A stretch of DNA of 64,000 nt, taken from Siphonobacter sp. BAB-5405. GTDB lineage: Bacteria > Bacteroidota > Bacteroidia > Cytophagales > Spirosomataceae. Within the stretch, counting starts at the first letter, position 1, and every line of letters begins with the position of its first letter. Made by a program: the position numbers and the translations under genes. This document shows, piece after piece, positions 34,732-43,895 of the stretch. The stretch spans positions 52,414 to 116,413 of the forward strand of contig NZ_NJAG01000014.1 of NCBI RefSeq assembly GCF_002872335.1, in the 5' to 3' direction. Below the pieces are notes generated by a model, which was not told the DNA's origin, did not search any database, and was given only the letters and a program-made list of their open reading frames with translations.

Positions 34732-35352
34732 ATGCGTAAAGCTTTACCCTTCTTCATTGCCTGTATTCCCATTGTCTTTTTTTATATAGTAATTAATCAG
34801 GTAGCCGTCAATCTACCCTGGGCCGATGATTCGATCCTGATGTATTTTCTATACACGTATAAATTACCGGAAGTCAGCTGGCTACACTTCTGGAAGGATG
34901 CTTTCTCCGTACATGCCGAACACCGAATTGTCGTGCCCCGGTTATTAATGCTACTTACTTATTTAATCCAGGGGGAAATCAACGTCAAAACGGTTCTATT
35001 GATAGGAAACTTAAGCATACTGGGCTCGGCTTATATTCTTTACAGATACATCAGACGGTCATCTTTATCTCTCTGGTTTTTCGTTCCTGTAACATTCCTG
35101 TTATTTCAGCCCGTCTATTGGGAAGATAGTCTTTGGCTGATTTGTGTAGTACAGCATACGCTGGTTATTTTCTGGGTGCTACTGTCCCTGCATCTTTTAC
35201 AATTTGATAAAAAGTCCTGTTTTATTACTGCTTGTATAAGTGCTATTCTGGCGATTTTTACCAGTGGAAATGGTTTGCTTGTCTGGTTTCCAGGGATACT
35301 ACTCTTATTGATGCAGCAACGTAAAAAGGAAGTAGCTATATGGCTTTTTTGA
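34732..35352 (+). CDS. Polytopic membrane protein, N-terminal part of a frameshifted gene (GT-C-like)
   Basis: 206 residues with five or so membrane helices. After the first helix comes WADDSILMYF, and in the first large loop FSVHAEHRIVVPRLLMLL. An Asp-Asp pair plus a Glu-His-Arg motif in loop 1, with many helices, is reminiscent of GT-C glycosyltransferases that use polyprenyl-linked sugars; this is inference. The frame ends abruptly inside a hydrophobic segment (AIWLF, stop) in a run of six T. One extra T would fuse it with the next frame into a 533-residue protein. The region is visibly richer in A/T than its neighbours. The true start is probably the ATG at 34732. Confidence 0.6.
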   Translation: MRKALPFFIACIPIVFFYIVINQVAVNLPWADDSILMYFLYTYKLPEVSWLHFWKDAFSVHAEHRIVVPRLLMLLTYLIQGEINVKTVLLIGNLSILGSAYILYRYIRRSSLSLWFFVPVTFLLFQPVYWEDSLWLICVVQHTLVIFWVLLSLHLLQFDKKSCFITACISAILAIFTSGNGLLVWFPGILLLLMQQRKKEVAIWLF

Positions 35353-36332
35353 TAGGCATTGCCGCCGCCAGTTACTTTATTGGTTTTAACCAAACTAGTC
35401 CTTCGCATTACGGAGAAAGTTTAGCTAATCCAGTAAGATTAATTCAGTACGTATTTGTTTTTCTGGGAGCCAATATTTCCGTTACCAATACTGGGAAAGC
35501 AATGCTGGTTGGCTTATTCATTGTTGGTATTGCCGTAGGAGCACTTATCTATTTTGTACGGACCCGTCAGATGAACGTTTTTCCAGTCTGGGCTTTAGTG
35601 GCTTTTCTAATTTTCACGGCTGGATTAGTTTCCTTGTCACGTTCCTGGCTGGGACTATCCGTTATCGGTAGGTATCAGATTTATGCTACGTACGCAGTGG
35701 TTGGAGCTTATGTTTTAGTTGTCTTTTTGATTGCTAATTATCATTGGAAAAAATACCTGATAGCTTCTCTGGTTATCATGACGGTAATCTATTCGGCTTT
35801 AGTTTGGTATACATACTGGCCTACCCTGATGTATCGTAAACACTTTATGGAAGCTGAAGCCGTGAACTGGCAGGAAAACGATAAATTTATGAGTGTATAC
35901 GAAAGTGACAATAAGATTACAAAACGATTTTATCCCGAGCTTATTAAAAACGGTATGTATCGTTTCCCTGCTGAACTACGGAATAGACTGAAAAAGGCTA
36001 CTCAAATAACATCCCCAGATTCGATACGGTACCAGTATTATCCAGGCCAGATGTATAGTGGAACGGAAGCTTTTGTAGCAGAAACGTCTGGAATAAATTT
36101 AAATGAAGCAAGTACGTATCTGGTCATAAAAGATTCAGTAAATCATACCTTTTTAGCACCCTTCCGGGCCACTTCTAATGCATTCGGTAATTTTGCAACG
36201 ACAGGCCATGTATTCGCTCAAGGTGGGAAAGCGATTGTATTAGTAGAAACCATGCCCGCAGGAACCTACGAATTAGGTCTATTCCGCAAGGATACTATAA
36301 AGTGGCTTGCTCAAAAATGGACAAAGCCTTAA
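35340..36332 (+). CDS. Polytopic membrane protein, C-terminal part of the frameshifted gene
   Basis: 330 residues if read from the ATG at 35340, which overlaps the preceding frame by 13 bp in the -1 frame. Helices continue the pattern of the upstream part (FLIGIAAASYFIGF, IQYVFVFLGANI, MLVGLFIVGIAVGALIYFV, and four more). After about residue 165 a soluble C-terminal domain follows, with no cysteines or obvious motif (YYPGQMYSGTEAFVAE, VETMPAGTYELGLFRKD). It may be translated separately by coupled re-initiation, produced by frameshifting, or be the remnant of an inactivated gene. Confidence 0.6.
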   Translation: MAFLIGIAAASYFIGFNQTSPSHYGESLANPVRLIQYVFVFLGANISVTNTGKAMLVGLFIVGIAVGALIYFVRTRQMNVFPVWALVAFLIFTAGLVSLSRSWLGLSVIGRYQIYATYAVVGAYVLVVFLIANYHWKKYLIASLVIMTVIYSALVWYTYWPTLMYRKHFMEAEAVNWQENDKFMSVYESDNKITKRFYPELIKNGMYRFPAELRNRLKKATQITSPDSIRYQYYPGQMYSGTEAFVAETSGINLNEASTYLVIKDSVNHTFLAPFRATSNAFGNFATTGHVFAQGGKAIVLVETMPAGTYELGLFRKDTIKWLAQKWTKP

Positions 36333-36348
36333 AGGTATGTCCGAGGCA

Positions 36349-36386
36349 ATTAAAAAAGGCTTCCTCTGAGGAAGCCTTTTTTAATT
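36349..36386. terminator. Bidirectional terminator between convergent genes
   Basis: Arms AATTAAAAAAGGCTTCCT and AGGAAGCCTTTTTTAATT form a perfect hairpin with A and T runs on both flanks. It touches the stop codon of the minus-strand lipoprotein gene. Confidence 0.92.
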
Positions 36387-37848
36387 AGGAAGGTTTATTT
36401 GTCGAAATAGTTTTAATCTTTAGTCGCTTCCCTTTCTGATTTTCTTTCGGTACGCTGACAATGATTTTACGAATCATACCTTGCCATTCCGGTATATCTC
36501 CTGCGTTCAATTCATAGGTATGATACTGCCCATCCGGAATCAGTTTAAGAGTTGTTTCTAGGTGAGTATAATCGACTAAGCGAGAAGAATTTTGACGAAA
36601 TCCTACGATTGTCATTTTTTCTCCACTACCGTCATAAGCCATCTGGATATATAGTTTCTTATCTTTTCGGGTATCCCATACAAAATCAGGGCTCCACAAA
36701 CTAGCCAAGCTATTATCTAAATCAATATTCCATTCTCCATTAAAAGGAGCTTCGACGATCTCATTGAAATAATTCCAGTGTTGTCGGTCTTTAGCAAAGT
36801 TAAAGTCAGGCTTGATCTGTTCGCTCTTATGCTCGGTGGCGTATTGACGCGTTTGTTCGACAGTACCTAAGATATACGCAAATTTGCTCTCATAGCGAAG
36901 ATTACGATCTAAGACCTCGTTCATGTGAGCTCCGATCCTTCCTGTGTTGCCACTGAATTCATCACCTACATTAGGCCGACCGATCATCTCCGTAGAAAAA
37001 TAAGTAACCGATGGAACCCACATACCAAGTCCAACACCCTTGTCATTATAAATATACGTCCAGTTTTCGGGTAAGTACATTTCAATACTGTTGGTCGTAC
37101 CATTGGTAAAGGGTGGTGATGCTAAGTCAATGTCAGTTAGCGGTGCGTTAGTAAAAGGTGCTAAACCCCAGTAGGCCTTGCCACGAGTGAAATCGGAAGT
37201 TAGAAATCCACCTGCTATATCCTGACCTCGGCTTACGAGCGAATAGCTGTCCGTCCGATTCATTTGTAATACATTCCGCATTTCCAGTACATTCCCTTTT
37301 AGCTCAACATACGTCTCGACGGTACACTCACAGGGGACATTATTGAAGGCCCATTGCATGGGAATGGTTTTAAAGTAAAGTTTGTTACCTTCTACCCGTC
37401 GCTCGATCACCCGGGAACCATTGCCATAAACGTCTCCAGTCTGAATTGGATCCCAGCCCATACCTGCCCAAGCGGGATGTGGAGAAACACCATTAGGTTT
37501 GTACGTTTCCAGGGGATACGAATAATACGCATACTGTAATTGACGACCCAGGTCAAAGTTATTAATTATGCTGGTAGAGCTATTGGCAGGCGACAGATAA
37601 GTGATGGCTCCACCGTAGTCCATACTAAACCCTACTTTCATGCTTTCGCTGGTAAGGTATACCATGGATGCGGGCTTTATAACGGGAGGATTGGGATTCC
37701 CACCTCCGGTTCCATCGCCACGTCCGCGTTCATCAACAGCATTGTTTTTCTTAGGCGAGAGTAGAAAACCCAGATCGCTACAACTGGTTAAGAGGCCGCT
37801 GGCGACTACTAAAACCAGTGCGGTTTTAACATAGGAAAAAGTCTTCAT
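36385..37848 (-). CDS. Large lipoprotein of unknown function, carbohydrate-related fold suspected
   Basis: 487 residues from the ATG at 37848, which gives signal peptide MKTFSYVKTALVLVVASGLL and lipobox LTSC (Cys23). A Gly/Asn/Pro linker (residues 39-53) precedes a large beta-rich domain: VGFSMDYGGAITYLSPA, NNFDLGRQLQYAYYSYP, AWAGMGWDPIQTGD, ENWTYIYNDKGVGLGMW. The repeated aromatic/Gly pattern looks like a galactose-mutarotase or glycoside-hydrolase accessory fold, but I recognise no catalytic signature. A C-terminal beta domain (from about 395) may be a carbohydrate-binding module. It lies 46 bp downstream of a glycosyltransferase gene on the same strand, which suggests a surface-glycan role. 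Confidence 0.65.
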   Translation of the reverse strand: MKTFSYVKTALVLVVASGLLTSCSDLGFLLSPKKNNAVDERGRGDGTGGGNPNPPVIKPASMVYLTSESMKVGFSMDYGGAITYLSPANSSTSIINNFDLGRQLQYAYYSYPLETYKPNGVSPHPAWAGMGWDPIQTGDVYGNGSRVIERRVEGNKLYFKTIPMQWAFNNVPCECTVETYVELKGNVLEMRNVLQMNRTDSYSLVSRGQDIAGGFLTSDFTRGKAYWGLAPFTNAPLTDIDLASPPFTNGTTNSIEMYLPENWTYIYNDKGVGLGMWVPSVTYFSTEMIGRPNVGDEFSGNTGRIGAHMNEVLDRNLRYESKFAYILGTVEQTRQYATEHKSEQIKPDFNFAKDRQHWNYFNEIVEAPFNGEWNIDLDNSLASLWSPDFVWDTRKDKKLYIQMAYDGSGEKMTIVGFRQNSSRLVDYTHLETTLKLIPDGQYHTYELNAGDIPEWQGMIRKIIVSVPKENQKGKRLKIKTISTNKPS

Positions 37849-37894
37849 AAGCGGGTTCCGAGGAATAAATCGTTTTATATAGTGAGAAGTGAAA

Positions 37895-38845
37895 CTACAG
37901 ATCAAGGCCGTACTCCTGAATCAGGTACTCTTTCGCAATGAGTTCGCCTTTTTCGTACAATTGATGATCAAACAGGGCTGCATGGCCACTGTTCATACCA
38001 CCCGTCCAGTCGTGAGTGGCGTACGGATCAAAGTCTACGTGCTTGACACGATACCCCGCATTACTGATCGACCAGAACCAGCCAGTAGCGGTATCCAGTC
38101 CGTCAATATTTCCGAAAGCAGTCGCCGGACCCTGGGGCGTCGTGAGTGGACGGGCCAGGTCCAGATTCAACAGAGCCGTGTATTCATTCAGGCGACATTC
38201 GGGAATAGGCCAGGAGCTACGACGATTCATTTCATAGTCAAAATGGACCGTCCGGGCTCCGGGGTGCTGACGAACTAATTCCTGCACCTCCTCTTTTGAA
38301 GGCCGGTAATCCCAGTATTTTTCACTGTTACACTTGTTCGCAAAATAGGCGGGGCAATTCCAGCATTGTCCTACTTTACCTACGCCAATGTGATCGCCGA
38401 TTTCGGAGAGATAAACGCCCACCAGATCTTTTTCATAGAGCACATCATTATGCGTAACCAACAGAAATTTCTTATCAGACTTTTCCCAGGCGTACTGATA
38501 CCGGATGGCACGCCGAATGAAGGGAAGTTTCATGAGCCATTCTTTCTTGAATGGATTGGTCCATAACCAGAACCAGGGCCGATACCGAATGAGTTTATCA
38601 CCTAAGAGCGGGTACAAAAAGGAAAAGTCAGTGCCTTGAGGTTGTTTCCGTTCTTCAATGAAATAAATCTTATCAATCCATTGCCCTGAATGCTTTAGCA
38701 GGGAAAGAAGCGTAACTGCGGTTTGATAAGGTTTGCCGTATACATTAATAGCGACATCTACGGGTAGGCGAGAAGGCATAAAGAACTGCAACTGGTTAAT
38801 ACGAGAACGAACCTTACCGGAAAAAGTTTGTAAAGTCCCTATCAC
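37895..38845 (-). CDS. Glycosyltransferase-like protein (GT-A fold)
   Basis: 316 residues. The beginning of the fold reads DVAINVYGKPYQTAVTLLSL followed by IDKIYFIEERKQPQ, the usual start of family A transferases. The metal-binding DxD position may be THNDVLYEKDL (Asp in HND). Cys residues cluster in GQCWNCPAYFANKCNSEKYW, an uncommon addition that may bind a metal. The C-terminal part has FGNIDGLDTATGWFWSI and ATHDWTGGMNSGHAAL. Donor and acceptor cannot be inferred. No membrane helix is seen. The lipoprotein gene follows in the same direction. Confidence 0.65.
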   Translation of the reverse strand: MIGTLQTFSGKVRSRINQLQFFMPSRLPVDVAINVYGKPYQTAVTLLSLLKHSGQWIDKIYFIEERKQPQGTDFSFLYPLLGDKLIRYRPWFWLWTNPFKKEWLMKLPFIRRAIRYQYAWEKSDKKFLLVTHNDVLYEKDLVGVYLSEIGDHIGVGKVGQCWNCPAYFANKCNSEKYWDYRPSKEEVQELVRQHPGARTVHFDYEMNRRSSWPIPECRLNEYTALLNLDLARPLTTPQGPATAFGNIDGLDTATGWFWSISNAGYRVKHVDFDPYATHDWTGGMNSGHAALFDHQLYEKGELIAKEYLIQEYGLDL

Positions 38846-38935
38846 AAAGAAAGGGTATTCCCTCCAAAGCCTCCGGCAATCAAGAAACTTTTTAGAAATT
38901 TTGGGTGCAAGTTCTTTCGTTTGCTTCCGATCCCC

Positions 38936-38943
38936 TAATTTTG
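38936..38943 (+). promoter_or_regulatory. Promoter -7 element for carB
   Basis: TAATTTTG followed by C, exact TAnnTTTG match, 117 bp before the carB ATG. A TTG occurs only 12 nt upstream. Confidence 0.45.
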
Positions 38944-39060
38944 CACGAATTTTGCCCGGCCCTTTCCGGGACCTTGATCGTTATTCGTTTGTCTGTTTTA
39001 GTAAGACCTTGAAATTCAGGCTTTACAAAATCAGCGAACTGCTAACTGATACCTGAAACA

Positions 39061-41889
39061 ATGCCCAAAAATCCCGACATCAAATCCGTTCTGATTATTG
39101 GCTCCGGCCCCATTGTCATCGGTCAGGCCTGCGAGTTCGATTATTCTGGCTCCCAGGCGGCTCGCTCCCTCCGCGAAGAGGGTATCGAGGTTATTCTGAT
39201 CAACTCCAATCCGGCTACGATCATGACAGACCCCCTCAGTGCTGATCATGTGTATCTCAAGCCATTGGAACGAAAGTCCATTATCGAGATTCTTCAGAAA
39301 CACAAGGTTGACGCCGTTTTGCCGACTATGGGAGGCCAGACGGCGTTAAATTTAGCTATCGACTGCGACAAAGCCGGTATCTGGAAGAAGTACGGCGTGG
39401 AGATTATCGGTGTGGATATCAACGCCATCGAGACGACGGAGGATCGGGAAAAATTCCGGCTGAAAATGCTGGAACTGGGTGTGGGCGTTTGTAAAGGCCG
39501 CACGGCTCGCTCTTTCCTGGAAGGAAAAGAAATTGCTCAGGAAGTAGGTTTCCCGCTGGTAATCCGTCCCTCTTATACGCTGGGTGGTACAGGCGGTGGC
39601 TTCGTGAATGATCCGAAGGATTTTGACGAAATGCTCAACCGTGGTCTGCACGCGTCGCCCGTACACGAAGTACTCGTCGAGCAGTCAATTGTGGGCTGGA
39701 AAGAATACGAGCTGGAGTTGTTACGCGACGGTGATGGAAACTTCATCATCGTATGTTCGATCGAAAACTTCGATCCGATGGGCGTACATACGGGCGACTC
39801 GGTAACGGTGGCTCCTGCCATGACGTTGCCCGATACCCTGTACCAGAAAATGCGGGATATGGCCATCATGATGATGAATGGCATCGGTAAGTTCGCGGGT
39901 GGCTGTAACGTACAGTTCTCCGTAAACCCTGCGAACGACGATATCATCGCCATTGAAATCAACCCCCGCGTATCGCGTTCGTCGGCTCTGGCTTCCAAAG
40001 CTACGGGTTACCCGATTGCGAAAATTGCGGCGAAAATGGCCATTGGCTACCGTCTGCACGAGCTGATCAACCCGGTTACGGGCAGCACGTCGGCCTTCTT
40101 CGAGCCTGCCATTGACTACGTTATTGTAAAGGTACCCCGCTGGAACTTCGACAAATTCAAAGGTTCGGACCGTCGTCTGGGGCTGCAGATGAAATCCGTA
40201 GGAGAGGCCATGGGTATCGGCCGTAACTTCCAGGAAGCTCTGCAAAAAGCCTGTCAATCGCTGGAAATCAAGCGGAATGGCATGGGAGCGGATGGCAAGG
40301 AACTGACCGATCAGGAAGCCATCCTGCAATCACTGGCGAATCCTTCCTGGAACCGTCTCTTCCACATTTATGACGCCTTCCGCCTGGGTATTTCTTTCAA
40401 GAAAATCCAGCAACTCACCAAAATCGATCGTTGGTTCCTGTATCAGGTTGAGGATTTGGTTCGTCTGGAAAAGGAGATCGAAAAACATACGCTCGACTCC
40501 ATTACGAAAGATTTACTGGAAGAAGCCAAAGTCAAAGGCTTTGCCGACCGTCAGATTGCTCACATGCTCGACTGCCTGGAAAGCCAGGTATACGAGAAGC
40601 GGAACGATCTGGGTATCAAACGCGTATTCAAATGCGTCGATACGTGTGCGGCTGAATTTGAAGCGAAAACACCATATTTCTACTCGACATTTACCAGTGG
40701 TTCAGAAACTTCGGATGATGAGTCGATCGTAACGCCGAAGAAAAAAGTAGTCATTCTGGGCTCAGGACCCAACCGGATCGGTCAGGGTATCGAGTTCGAC
40801 TACTCCTGCGTCCATGGCGTACTGGCTGCGAAAGAAGCGGGTTACGAAACGATCATGATCAACTCGAATCCTGAAACGGTTTCGACGGACCCGGATATTG
40901 CCGATAAACTGTACTTCGAACCCGTATTCTGGGAGCACGTATACGACATCATTCAGCACGAAAAACCGGAAGGTGTGATCGTACAACTGGGGGGTCAGAC
41001 GGCTCTGAAACTGGCCGAGAAATTGTCCAAGTACGGTATCAAAATCATCGGTACCAGCTATGAAGCTCTGGATTTAGCCGAAGATCGCGGAGCTTTCTCC
41101 AGCCTGTTACGTGATCTGGGTGTACCCTATCCCAAATTTGATACGGTTGAAACGGCCGATCACGCCGTGGAAGTAGCCCGTACGCTGGGTTATCCCTTGC
41201 TGGTTCGCCCAAGCTACGTACTGGGTGGACAATCGATGAAGATTGTCATCAACGAAGAAGAACTGGAGCAACACGTCGTAAATACACTACGCGATATTCC
41301 AGGTAACAAAATCCTGCTCGATCACTTCCTGGAGAATGCCATCGAAGCGGAATCGGATTCGATCTGTGACGGAGAAAATGTGCACATCATTGGTATTATG
41401 GAGCACATCGAACCGGCTGGTATTCACTCGGGTGATTCGCACGCAGTACTGCCGATCTTCGATTTGAGCGAAAACGTACTCCAGCAGATTGAAGAGTATA
41501 CCAAGAAAATTGCCGTAGCTCTACGCACGAAAGGTCTGCTCAATATTCAGTTCGCCATCAAGGATGAAAAAGTATACGTAATCGAGGCAAACCCCCGGGC
41601 TTCCCGTACGGTACCGTTCATCTGTAAGGCGTACCAGGAGCCTTACGTAAACTACGCAACCAAGGTAATGCTGGGTGACAAGAAGGTAACGGACTTTAAT
41701 TTCAACCCCGTGAAAAACGGATACGCGATTAAAATCCCGGTATTCTCTTTCAACAAATTCCCCGGTGTAAACAAGGAGCTGGGACCTGAAATGAAATCGA
41801 CGGGTGAAGCCATCTATTTCATCGAAGATCTTACAGACGAAGTATTCCAGCAGATCTACAGCGAACGGAATCTGTATTTGAGTCGCTAG
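39061..41889 (+). CDS. carB: Carbamoyl-phosphate synthase large chain (no C-terminal allosteric domain)
   Basis: 942 residues. Makes carbamoyl phosphate from bicarbonate, glutamine-derived ammonia and two ATP for arginine and pyrimidine synthesis, with CarA. Two homologous ATP-grasp halves are visible. The first has IIGSGPIVIGQACEFDYSG, PSYTLGGTGGG and EINPRVSRSSALASKATGYP. The second has ILGSGPNRIGQGIEFDYSC, PSYVLGGQSM and EANPRASRTVPFICKA. The oligomerisation segment DRWFLYQVEDLVRLE lies between them. The chain stops at YLSR where E. coli CarB (1073 residues) continues into its MGS-like domain. UMP/ornithine control at that domain is therefore absent. carA is not adjacent. Confidence 0.95.
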   Translation: MPKNPDIKSVLIIGSGPIVIGQACEFDYSGSQAARSLREEGIEVILINSNPATIMTDPLSADHVYLKPLERKSIIEILQKHKVDAVLPTMGGQTALNLAIDCDKAGIWKKYGVEIIGVDINAIETTEDREKFRLKMLELGVGVCKGRTARSFLEGKEIAQEVGFPLVIRPSYTLGGTGGGFVNDPKDFDEMLNRGLHASPVHEVLVEQSIVGWKEYELELLRDGDGNFIIVCSIENFDPMGVHTGDSVTVAPAMTLPDTLYQKMRDMAIMMMNGIGKFAGGCNVQFSVNPANDDIIAIEINPRVSRSSALASKATGYPIAKIAAKMAIGYRLHELINPVTGSTSAFFEPAIDYVIVKVPRWNFDKFKGSDRRLGLQMKSVGEAMGIGRNFQEALQKACQSLEIKRNGMGADGKELTDQEAILQSLANPSWNRLFHIYDAFRLGISFKKIQQLTKIDRWFLYQVEDLVRLEKEIEKHTLDSITKDLLEEAKVKGFADRQIAHMLDCLESQVYEKRNDLGIKRVFKCVDTCAAEFEAKTPYFYSTFTSGSETSDDESIVTPKKKVVILGSGPNRIGQGIEFDYSCVHGVLAAKEAGYETIMINSNPETVSTDPDIADKLYFEPVFWEHVYDIIQHEKPEGVIVQLGGQTALKLAEKLSKYGIKIIGTSYEALDLAEDRGAFSSLLRDLGVPYPKFDTVETADHAVEVARTLGYPLLVRPSYVLGGQSMKIVINEEELEQHVVNTLRDIPGNKILLDHFLENAIEAESDSICDGENVHIIGIMEHIEPAGIHSGDSHAVLPIFDLSENVLQQIEEYTKKIAVALRTKGLLNIQFAIKDEKVYVIEANPRASRTVPFICKAYQEPYVNYATKVMLGDKKVTDFNFNPVKNGYAIKIPVFSFNKFPGVNKELGPEMKSTGEAIYFIEDLTDEVFQQIYSERNLYLSR

Positions 41890-41910
41890 ATTTTACAGAA
41901 GTACTTATCC

Positions 41911-41940
41911 AGCCCCGCTCACTTTTGAGCGGGGCTTTTT
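41911..41940 (+). terminator. Rho-independent terminator of carB
   Basis: Hairpin AGCCCCGCTC / GAGCGGGGCT with a 6-nt loop and a T run, 21 bp after the stop. Confidence 0.92.
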
Positions 41941-42125
41941 ACGTATAAACCTATTGATTTATAAGGTATTAAGAGGAAAAACCTAGCACATAAACGCAGG
42001 AATTGATTAGGAATGGGGCCGTTCGGCTACAATGTTACCTTTAGTCAATCGGGTACGGGATTTTAATACAATAGAGTGATACCTTTTTATCCACAACCGT
42101 CTGATCGGTTAAAACGCTCACTTGT

Positions 42126-42986
42126 ATGCCTTATGTAGAAACCGCCCCCGACGTTCAAATCTTTTTCGAAGATTGGGGACAAGGACAGCCCGTTGTATTC
42201 CTGCACGGCTGGCCGCTAAACCACAAAATGTTTGAGTATCAGGTAAATCAGTTAGGAAATCATTATCGCTGTATTCTGATCGACCGCCGGGGCTTTGGCA
42301 TGTCCGACAAGCCCTGGGAAGGTTACGATTATGATACGCTGGCGGATGATCTGAACGCTGTATTTGAAGCTCTGGATCTGCAGGATGTTACCATCGTAGG
42401 CTTTTCTCAGGGTGGTGGCGAAGCCATCCGCTACATGTCCCGCTATCAGGGAGCCCGGGTATCGAAACTGGTACTGCTCGGAGCCGCGGCTCCTCATATG
42501 ATGAAGACGGATGATTTTCCGGATGGAATCGATAAGAGTATGTTCGATGAAATGATCGAAAACTCCTTACAGGATCGGGCAGCCTTTATCGAAGACTTCT
42601 CGAAGAAATTCTTTGGTGTAAGTCTGTTGAACAATCCGGTCAGTAGCAAACTGGCTGATTGGTTCCACGGACTGGCCATGCAGGCTTCACCCAAAGCAAC
42701 CGTTGACAATATTCTGACCTTTAGCCAGGCCGACTTACGGGCTGATCTGGCTAGTATCCAGGTACCAACTCTGATCATTCACGGTACCAGCGATCAGGTG
42801 GTACCCTACGAAATTTCGGGCCAACTGCTGGCCGAAAATATTTCCGGATCGCAGCTGATTCCGTACGAAGGAGCTCCGCACGGATTCTTCTACACGGAGT
42901 GGCCTCGCCTGAATCAGGATTTGCTCGACTTCCTGGCCGTTCCAGTGGTAACTTCCAGTACGGTGCCCAGTGGTACAACCTGGTAA
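42126..42986 (+). CDS. Alpha/beta hydrolase, non-heme chloroperoxidase/esterase-like
   Basis: 286 residues. The oxyanion motif FLHGWP (25-30) and IDRRGFGMSDKP are those of the chloroperoxidase/arylesterase group. The nucleophile elbow VGFSQGG places Ser at 94, the acid is in HGTSDQVVP, and the catalytic His is in GAPHGFFYTEW. Such enzymes hydrolyse esters or perhydrolyse carboxylates; the native substrate is unknown. No signal peptide. It has its own terminator and no co-oriented neighbour, so it appears monocistronic. The 236 bp upstream hold no exact promoter match. Confidence 0.85.
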   Translation: MPYVETAPDVQIFFEDWGQGQPVVFLHGWPLNHKMFEYQVNQLGNHYRCILIDRRGFGMSDKPWEGYDYDTLADDLNAVFEALDLQDVTIVGFSQGGGEAIRYMSRYQGARVSKLVLLGAAAPHMMKTDDFPDGIDKSMFDEMIENSLQDRAAFIEDFSKKFFGVSLLNNPVSSKLADWFHGLAMQASPKATVDNILTFSQADLRADLASIQVPTLIIHGTSDQVVPYEISGQLLAENISGSQLIPYEGAPHGFFYTEWPRLNQDLLDFLAVPVVTSSTVPSGTTW

Positions 42987-43002
42987 GGAAACCAATCAAC
43001 CA

Positions 43003-43035
43003 AAAAAGGGGACTCATGAAAATGAGTCCCCTTTT
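43003..43035 (+). terminator. Terminator of the chloroperoxidase-like gene
   Basis: Near-perfect hairpin AAAAGGGGACTCAT / ATGAGTCCCCTTTT with a GAAA-like loop and T tail. Confidence 0.88.
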
Positions 43036-43063
43036 CGTTTACGCTACTAATTTATAAAAACGA

Positions 43064-43098
43064 AAAAACTCCGGCCAGATGATCCAGCCGGAGTTTTT
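43064..43098 (-). terminator. Terminator of the ferritin-like gene pair
   Basis: Arms AAAAACTCCGGC and GCCGGAGTTTTT. On the minus strand a T run follows, placed 15 bp after the stop of the second ferritin-like gene. Confidence 0.85.
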
Positions 43099-43112
43099 CA
43101 GGACAACTTTTA

Positions 43113-43871
43113 TTACTTGATAAACAGTCCAGCCAGGGCTAATACTGCTTTTTCATCGAGCGGTTCGTCGAAAGCTTCGGAAGCAGAATTATCCGTTTGA
43201 CCGGGTAAGCCGCCAATGTATACACCCGCCTGTTTCACTACCTCTTCACCAGCGTATACTTCTTTCACTGCATTACCGCTGCTATTTCCCTGAATCCAGC
43301 CTTTGTCACCGCGAAGGGCACGTACCATAGCCGCGTGACGAGCTTCAACTGAGTGAATTTGCAGTGCTACCGTCAGGTAATCCGTTTGTTTAAGAACGCC
43401 AGCCTGACCTTTGTAAGCCCGAACGCCTAAATCTTCAAACGACTGCGAGTACACCAGGAAATTCTGGTAGTTATCGAAGGCAGGACCGAAGTCAAACGTA
43501 GGCATCGCAACCGTAACGTTGAGTTGTGCCAATGCACCCTGCAACAATTTCACGTGAGCGTCTTCATGTTTGCTGATCTGAGCAAAAATAGCCCGGTCCA
43601 TACTCGGAATAAGACCTGATGTAGCCAGACCCTTTTTGTAAAAAGCGTCTTCGAGGTATTCCAGCGTCAAGGCATACTTGAGTACTTCCGTCGCGTTAGG
43701 CAAAGCAGCGTATGCCTTATTAACTACTGAACTGAAAAAAGTAGGCAGAGCGGCCAGAGCCGTAGCTTTTGCTCCAAATTTCAGTACGTGGCGACGATTA
43801 TAGAAAGAAAAGCGATCTGCAGCTTCTGCGTCAACTTTTTCAATGTTCGAAAAGATATCGAATAGATTCAT
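43113..43871 (-). CDS. Ferritin-like domain protein, exported (second of tandem pair)
   Basis: 252 residues. A twin-arginine-like motif NRRHVLKFG (25-33) precedes a hydrophobic stretch ending VVNKAYA, so Tat export is likely. The four-helix ferritin_2 domain shows the di-metal ligand pattern: Glu71 in LEYLEDAFYK, ExxH in KHEDAHVKLL (Glu103, His106), a Glu in SFEDLGVRAY and ExxH in HSVEARHAAM. Proteins of this kind occur with desiccation or stress genes, and oxidase or metal-storage activity is unproven. It is transcribed 24 bp downstream of its paralogue and shares clear similarity with it. Confidence 0.87.
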   Translation of the reverse strand: MNLFDIFSNIEKVDAEAADRFSFYNRRHVLKFGAKATALAALPTFFSSVVNKAYAALPNATEVLKYALTLEYLEDAFYKKGLATSGLIPSMDRAIFAQISKHEDAHVKLLQGALAQLNVTVAMPTFDFGPAFDNYQNFLVYSQSFEDLGVRAYKGQAGVLKQTDYLTVALQIHSVEARHAAMVRALRGDKGWIQGNSSGNAVKEVYAGEEVVKQAGVYIGGLPGQTDNSASEAFDEPLDEKAVLALAGLFIK

Positions 43872-43895
43872 AGCAATCGAAAGTTTGAGAACTTA

